The notes beneath the pieces were generated by a model. It had not been told where the DNA came from. It saw nothing but the letters and a program-made list of their open reading frames with translations, and searched no databases. From the NCBI RefSeq assembly GCF_000204055.1, contig NW_006768812.1, positions 457,240 through 521,239 on the forward strand: 64,000 nucleotides of DNA. Direction: 5' to 3'. Position 1 is the first letter of the stretch. The number at the start of each line of letters is the position of its first letter. The translations under genes were made by a program, and so were the position numbers. The DNA is from Melampsora larici-populina 98AG31 (taxonomy: Eukaryota; Basidiomycota; Pucciniomycetes; Pucciniales; Melampsoraceae). Of the stretch, positions 57,301 to 64,000 are shown piece by piece.

Positions 57301-59985
57301 CACAAATGCGGATCAAGAACGTTACAGCAACTACTCACCTCATTATGACGCGAAGGTTTGAGGGAACGATTTCAAAAGAATTGAGAATTGATGATCAAAC
57401 TTAAATTGTCTATGACTACACTATGGACCACACTCAATATATCTTAAAAAATATCAAACTACCATTACATGAGTAGGAAAGGCTCACTTGAACTCAGTCC
57501 TCACAGTCATAACCTCAACACGTTGCTTGAGACTCTACTCACACAAGTAAGTCCTTTTAGATCACATATCTTAATTTAAATTTTCTCGGCACCTACTAAA
57601 TCTTATAAGACCATCATCTAAGCTGAGATCACATTTTGATATCAAGTTTAATCTATTTTGATTTTTCTTATATCTTCTAACTATATGACATCTTTTGAAC
57701 TAAATGACATAGATCAAGGTGAATGTTTCAAAATTATCATCAAGATCCAAAATCGAATTCAAAATTGAGAAGTTGAGGGATTGATATCAATATCAAGGTC
57801 GAGATCAAGGTGAGGATGGAGGTAATGCTGGGAACAATTGTAAATAGACAGTTTTGTTGATTGGGACCAATCACTCTGTTTCCCAGAACAAAAAGAAAGA
57901 AAATAAACAATGGAGATTGAATTAAGTTAGCAAATGAAAGAGTAGTTTAAAATGAAAAGAAAGGAGAGAAAGAACTCACTTACAAAACAGACTCAAACTC
58001 AAGTGTACTTTTCTGCTTTTCTCCATCAACATTGACCTTCATCTTTCTCAAGATAACGGGTAACTTTTAATTTATATAGTTCAGATCCGACTGATCAATA
58101 GGTTCGCTCTAATCATACTGCCTTCATCCTCTCACATCTCATTACGTTTCAATATCAAACATGTAATCTGTTTCTTTTCATCATCAGATCCTTGTGGTTG
58201 GTTCTGTATAGTGATCGGTCAATTGAGCTTTTGTCTCTTTGAAATTTGATCTCCTTTCACCTAATTGTGAAGTCAGATTGAGGATGTTCCAATAATGTCA
58301 ACTAGCAAGCTTTCCAACCCAGACCTGGACAAAGATGAAATCAGTGAGACAGAAGTCAACTTGGTGGAAGATCACCTCAAGTATTAGATTCTGTAATCAT
58401 AATTGTATAAATCCAGTTCATCAGCTAACAAATTACAACCAGTGCAGAAAAACTTGTGACCCAGTTTGTGGTTATTAATTGATCTGATCATGGGCCAGGC
58501 TGTAATGAAAAATGAGTTACTAGAGCTTTATGTATCTTCCCTTGATATTCATTTAATGCTGATTTCTAGATTTCAGGAGTTATTCAATGCATGTCACCAC
58601 ATAAAACAAGAACAATGTTGACTCACCTAACTAAGTCATCACAATGAAATTCTCAACATCAAAACTTTACCATGAATTCAATAGTATTGGAATTCTCATC
58701 ATATTGTTACAGATTAGCAATGACCAGTGTACAAGGATTGAATCAAATTCATAGCAAGTCATCAAAACTTGACCTCAAGACTTGAACTGGAGCTACTGAC
58801 ATTCAAAGGTTGCATATGATCTTCAGTCCACTGTTACTCAGTGACTTCTATTAATTTAACCCATTTGAATTGTCATATATCACCTCAGAACAATGAAAGT
58901 GACTAGATGTCTCTCTGAAATTACAAGCACAAAAGCAAATGCTTAAATAACTACATCATTTTCTTCATCACAGTTGTACTTTTCATTCTGAACTGTAAGC
59001 TGAGGCAATTCAAGTCAACACCATTCATACAAATAAGGAGTGATTTCAGATGAGGTGTTGAGCTGATTCACAGTGTGCAAACCCATTTAATTTCTGCAAC
59101 AGATGCTATGATTCAAGTGAAAGTGACTAATTACAAAACTTCTGATTATTATTCAAACCCTATAAGTTCATTGAGGAAGCAAAAGCAAAGCGATTTGGTA
59201 ATGGAGAATTTTGGAAGTTTTGATTGAAAACCAACCACAAGATAATGTAGAACATACCTGAGAAGTAGCTTTGGGGATGAGATGGCCCAGAGATGATGTT
59301 TGAGAGCCATGCTACCTAACACTCATGATAATGCAGTGTACAGGCACTTTCAATACTACTGTACCTATACACACTTTACTCTGATCAAAGCAGATTCATT
59401 TTCTTATTATTCGACTTCTTATTCTATTTTTACAAAAAAAATAATGCTGAACATTGAAGTCAGCTGATCTACTGCGGGACTTGCATAATTTCTGAATGAC
59501 AGATTCAATTTATGTAGCTTAGTACCCTATTTCATAACAAGACCTAAGTACAGCAAATCTCTCACATTGGTGATACATCAACCTTGGTATTCTGTCAAAA
59601 ACTGTGTTGAGTGTGTACAGTCCTTTTCAAAAAGCTTGCCTCAATTTGCTTGCAAAACTCAAGCAATTTGGCGGTGAATTTGTGGCAAGATTTTTGCAAA
59701 TGACTGTATATCTGTCATTCACAAGCCCTGATAGTGGGTTTGTTGACAAACATTGGCAAGTAAGGTTATAATTATAAAGTCAATCATGAAACTCCATCTT
59801 TGATGATTCATATGAATTCAGTCAAAGTGATCCGTTGAAGAGTCATCACAAGAGCAATCATGATGGGTATTGTGTCACATAGAGAATGACCAATAGATTC
59901 CACCAACATAATGTGATATCTTGGAAGTGGCGCCCACCGCTGATGTGCTAGTAAAATTTTAATCAAAAGACTGACTCACAAAATA
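54301..59985. other. Gene-poor AT-rich region
   Basis: ORFs at 54858-55283, 56073-56318, 56503-56715 and 56765-56968 are open but show no recognisable family. The last (SQSHGWIDESGVPDIYMILR, PAFPKEGIDMMLVN) ends at a plausible GTACGG donor near 56938 and could be an exon remnant. I see no supportable gene, RNA gene or repeat array in the rest. Confidence 0.4.
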
Positions 59986-60480
59986 TTGTTTTATCAGGGA
60001 TGTCTCTGTAGTGCTGACCTCAATTGGTGTTATTGGTCCTACTCATTTTGTACTTCACACATTTGCACAATTGATAGGTTCCATAGGTGTGCACCCTTTT
60101 CTCAATGTTCTTTGACTTTTTTTACTAAGAAATGTCTATTTTGTCAATTAATTGCCGGTGGGGCTCTAGATGCTCTTCTACTTGGTCCATTGGCCGTCAC
60201 CCCAGCTCTTGGAGCCGGAACTAAGTTGGGACAAGGATTAGTCATCAAGTGTTCCACAACATGTGCATTGGTTTTATCTGTTCTTGTCTTAGCTGTTGAG
60301 AAACAGAGAGCAACTTTCTTTCACTCCCTTTCCTGGACATATATTGGTGACTGCCTCAATACCCTGATTTACCTTATTCTGATCCAACTCATAAGGTCAT
60401 TTGATCTTATAATATCGCCAATCAATCATCCAAGCTTAGTCTTTTTCCAAATCTCAACTTTCTCTTGTCTTCAAAAGTGA
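59986..60480 (+). pseudogene. Possible remnant of a hydrophobic protein
   Basis: 164 codons open. The middle (LIAGGALDALLLGPLAVTPA, then LVIKCSTTCALVLSVLVLAV) is strongly hydrophobic with two possible membrane segments. In another frame just upstream, DVSVVLTSIGVIGPTHFVLH is also hydrophobic, suggesting a frameshifted membrane-protein fragment. Family not recognised. Confidence 0.3.
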
Positions 60481-63400
60481 TCCATATCTCAACCTCCACT
60501 TTGCAACAGCATTCAACCCAGTCATCATTTCGGTTGATTAGATGGGATTATTCTAGTAACTAACTTTTCACCTTATCAAACTTCAAAACCCCAATGGACT
60601 GATGGAAGATTTATTATAAAATAGGTCATCAACATGGTGGAGAAGAAAGACAATAGAAGTGACCCGGGTGCACTCCAGATTGTAGGTAGAAAGTTCAAAA
60701 CTGAATCCCCAACCACAACAAAGAAGAGTTTCCTTTTTGTTTTTTTTCTGTGGTGGGAATGTAGGATTAAAATTATTTCAAAGTCATAAAGGACAATTGA
60801 AGAAGCAGGAGGTACTCTGGGGCATGACACTGTTGTCAACAAAGAGGCCCCTGCCCTAGGCTGAGAATCTCATTGATAGTAGAATGGGTCCTCAGATCAT
60901 CTTGCGCTGCACCGCTGAGCTATAAAGCATATGCTACATTTGTGCAAACATGTGTGTAAATACCTAGCTATTGGCAGTTCCACTCAGTCATCTGCTCATC
61001 TGGGCAAGCAAATCACACATAAAACATACTGCAAATTTGTTCAGATTGAGACAAGCATTTTGAAAAATTGACAACAAACATCACAATGGCTACTTGGGAA
61101 ATAATGATGGAGCTGTGTAACAGTAACAGAAGATGGATCTAGTCCCTATGACCCACATGCCCATCCAGGAACCTCTTTGATCCTGGCAGTGTGATATGGT
61201 AGATTTATCATGGAAATAGGATTCAGATATCAAAGGCCAATCCACCCCCCACAAAACCCTTTCAATCATTTTTTTGATAAAAAGATTATGGAGTCCGATT
61301 TCTTTTTATTAGAGGAAGATGGGTTTGTCTAGCTGCTTGTTCCACAGTCATTGTATCATTACGCAAGAAGTTTATAATAAATTAGACCATCAGAAGATGA
61401 AGAAGATATGTTAGATTTAGCTTTTGGTTTAACCAACACATTAAGTCTCCTTTTCTCTTCCTCCTCCCAAACATCAAAAAATCATCTATTGATATTTTGG
61501 GACATTTTATAGGTCTAGACTTGTGTGACTGGTTAAACTTTTGAAAAATATCTTCGGGACTCAAACTATCATTCCCTTTTGAAAGGGAGAGAAAAGAAAT
61601 TGACACATTAGTTTTGTGTCTATGAATTAAGTTCTGAACCATCTGAATAAACTAGACCAAAATGATTATGACTGAATTCTTTCAAGGGGGGTTGAAGGGG
61701 TGGCAACATTTCAGTTATTATCACTTAAGAGCTGCTTTGTACATCTTTATGTACAGGATTAGATGTAATCACATTGAAAATATAAGCAGACTCCTTGTTA
61801 CTCAATTGTTGTTTCAAGACTAAATTAGATGTTGAAGAACTCATTGGCCAACTGACACCAACCTGAGATCTCTTGACTCAAGATTCATCTGATATTTCTC
61901 TGTTGGATGGGCAAATCTAATTATACTCACTAAAAACAAGATTGTTCACAGTAGCCTATAGAACAGTCAATTGCACACCAAGTCAATGATACAACACAGA
62001 AACATAATATAATATCATAATTTGAAAAATTAAAATAGCATACTAGGCTGAGAGATAATAAGGGAGGGTAGCTTTGGGATCAGAACAAAAACAAAGTGTA
62101 ATTCGTATTTGAAAAGGCTGAGTCAAGAGGCACACGGTATAAAGTCAAAAAGCAGAAGTAAATCAAAAAAATCAGTGGAGAAGGAGGACTTCTAAGTCGA
62201 GAGATCAGAGGGAGATCTCAAATTAGAAGAATCTAGGAGAGCCCACAATCATCAGAGCACTCATTGAACCAATTGATAGATGTGACATTTGATCTGGACA
62301 AAATGAATGCAATTTGATATGATCACAGCTGAAGGAATCAAAATATTGATTGGCATTCCTTTACGCTTTAGTTGCAGGAACATCATATCAAACTGATTGA
62401 GGCAATGTATAGATTTGATGTTTGTAGAGTGATGGAGGGGATCTTGAGTGTACTGAAAAGGGCGACAAGAGTTTTGATTGATTTTGGACTTGGCTCTGTC
62501 TATTATATAACAACCATACCAAGAATAAAATGAATTTATTTGGCATAGTTAATAGATCCCAGAAAACAGACATTTTTGATCACTTGCCTTGAAGAGGTGG
62601 GTGATCATCTAGATGAGCAAGATCTGTAGAAATGATCAAAACCAGGCTTTGGAAGCAAATTTCCTCCTTATCAATTCACACCAGGTATTGAATCACCTGG
62701 AGGTTTGAATTCAGCTTTGATGGAAAGTAAGATGAACCCAAACATGTCCTTCGGAAGATAACAGGATATCCTGGAGTAAATCTGGCTTAGATGGCTCATA
62801 AGAATGATGGCTATTCCATGGGGGAACTCTGGGCTGTAAAATGGTCCAGACCTGTCTGAGAACGGCCAGGCTGTAACTACGGCCCATGGATGGCCCTCAG
62901 GTGGCTACCAAAAAGCCTTGATTTTGCCTTCAGCAGGTAGCCTGTGGCTTGCTTGCAGCTTTATTCACTGGCGTTCTGCTGCAGGGCTTTAGGAAATCTA
63001 CCAACATCCTTTGGGTAAACCTCTAATTCAAGGTCAAAGCCGGTCAAAGGGCTAACTTTTTGACATGCACAATTTCAAGATTCATCCACTTTGAAAAAAA
63101 TGACCACATCATCCTCAATACCCCAATCGGGAGTTAATACAACAACAGCTTTATATCAGATTCCTGGTCCTGTAACAACACTTGGCAATTTCTCAACATG
63201 ATCTAGAATGAGACAGTCAGTGTGCCTGCCAAAACAGACGGCCTGCAGACTCTCTTTACAGACCTCCTTGAGACAGTCCAAACCCCCCTCATTGTGGATA
63301 TAGAATTGTAGGGGTAAGGTTGTTGATAGTCATGATGGTCAAATTTTGATGAGGTAGAATGAATGATGATGAGAATGAATCACATTATTGAAAGTGGAAG

Positions 63401-64000
63401 GGCGTTGAAAAGTGAGTACAATTTTTCACATTGAGTTCTTGAATGGCAAGTGGAGCAGATCACGACACCCAGACTGACATTGTTGCTGTGAGAAAAACAA
63501 TCAACAAAAGCGCTGTTTTCATCACTACCACCCTGTCCAAAGTGATTGCTGAGTGATGCTCCAGGACAGGCTGATGAGTGTGACTCAATGAGATGAAGAT
63601 GAGATGATCTTGAATAAGATTAGCCAAGGCATCAAATCCTTTGCGGGTTGTTGGCATAGCCTGGCAAAAATTGTTGTGGAAATCACACAACATATTGGAC
63701 AAGTTGAAGGTGATGTGTGTTGCTTGGAACCAGGGTACCAGATGGCAAGTCTTGCTAGCTAGGATCATTCAACCTCAGAGAACACAGCATCATAAACCTC
63801 TGCTGTTTGAGGACTGTCAGGGAAATCTGGTCATTGGTGGAGACTTCTTGATCCTCTTCATTGTGCAACATGAGTTCATCCAACAAATCTGGGTGAGCCC
63901 ACACACAAGCAGTTGCAAGATCCTGAATCATTCAAACATGGTCGGAAATGTGGGGCATTGTAGACAAGGCAACAGGAATTGGAAAGAACACCACCAGTGA
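60481..64000. other. Gene-poor AT-rich region to window end
   Basis: No supportable gene. Short ORFs at 63460-63768 (minus) and 63641-64000 (plus) overlap on opposite strands. A 58-aa minus ORF at 63931-63755 (MIQDLATACVWAHPDLLDEL) is acidic and may be an exon of a gene continuing beyond the window; weak. Confidence 0.35.

Overview
The window looks like a transposon-dense, accessory part of a rust fungus (Pucciniales, most likely Puccinia) genome. Reasons: short 50-100 nt GT-AG introns; overall low GC; and the gene families present, namely KDZ transposase, TET-like 2OG-Fe(II) oxygenase, Plavaka/CACTA transposase, alpha-type protein kinase, DIRS-type tyrosine-recombinase retroelements and a chromodomain Ty3 element. 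I see no conserved housekeeping gene, rRNA, tRNA or CRISPR array. Exon models are read by eye from ORF continuity, splice consensus and phase; family names are recognition from motifs, not searches.

Region by region. 1-12.7 kb is a probable KDZ-class DNA transposon. It has an intact TET/JBP-family dioxygenase gene (489-1768, minus), a ten-exon KDZ transposase gene (5243-8850, plus) broken only by two in-frame TGA codons, and an intact five-exon gene of unknown function (10345-12331, minus). These are interleaved with three blocks of TGTGAA-rich repeats. 13.0-16.5 kb and 17.5-22.9 kb are two decayed DIRS-type retroelements (gag-like, RT, RNase H, tyrosine recombinase). 23.2-28.8 kb is a 5'-truncated minus-strand Ty3/gypsy chromovirus-like element whose protease region carries a 663-bp insertion with a 5-bp target duplication.

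28,822-44,558 appears to be one 15.7-kb CACTA/Plavaka element. Its inverted ends of about 95 bp start CACAGTGACATTTTAC, it is flanked by AAG/AAG, and it sits inside the last coding exon of a hAT transposase whose reading frame resumes on the other side. It carries an intact four-exon Plavaka transposase (40505-43871), an intact 487-aa gene of unknown function (31817-33503), another unknown gene (30039-31140), a long unknown gene with five stops (36245-40101), and arrays of short perfect hairpins.

45,576-53,868 is bounded by 69-bp inverted repeats. It contains an alpha-kinase pseudogene starting just inside the left end, a PIF/Harbinger remnant, a Myb/SANT-like gene, and a DDE integrase-type transposase starting just inside the right end (with a 196-N assembly gap). 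54-64 kb is AT-rich and nearly gene-free.

Taken together the window is nested, cargo-carrying DNA transposons beside retroelement remains. Nonsense codons are overwhelmingly TGA with few frameshifts, consistent with C-to-T decay at CpG, while several accessory genes remain fully open.
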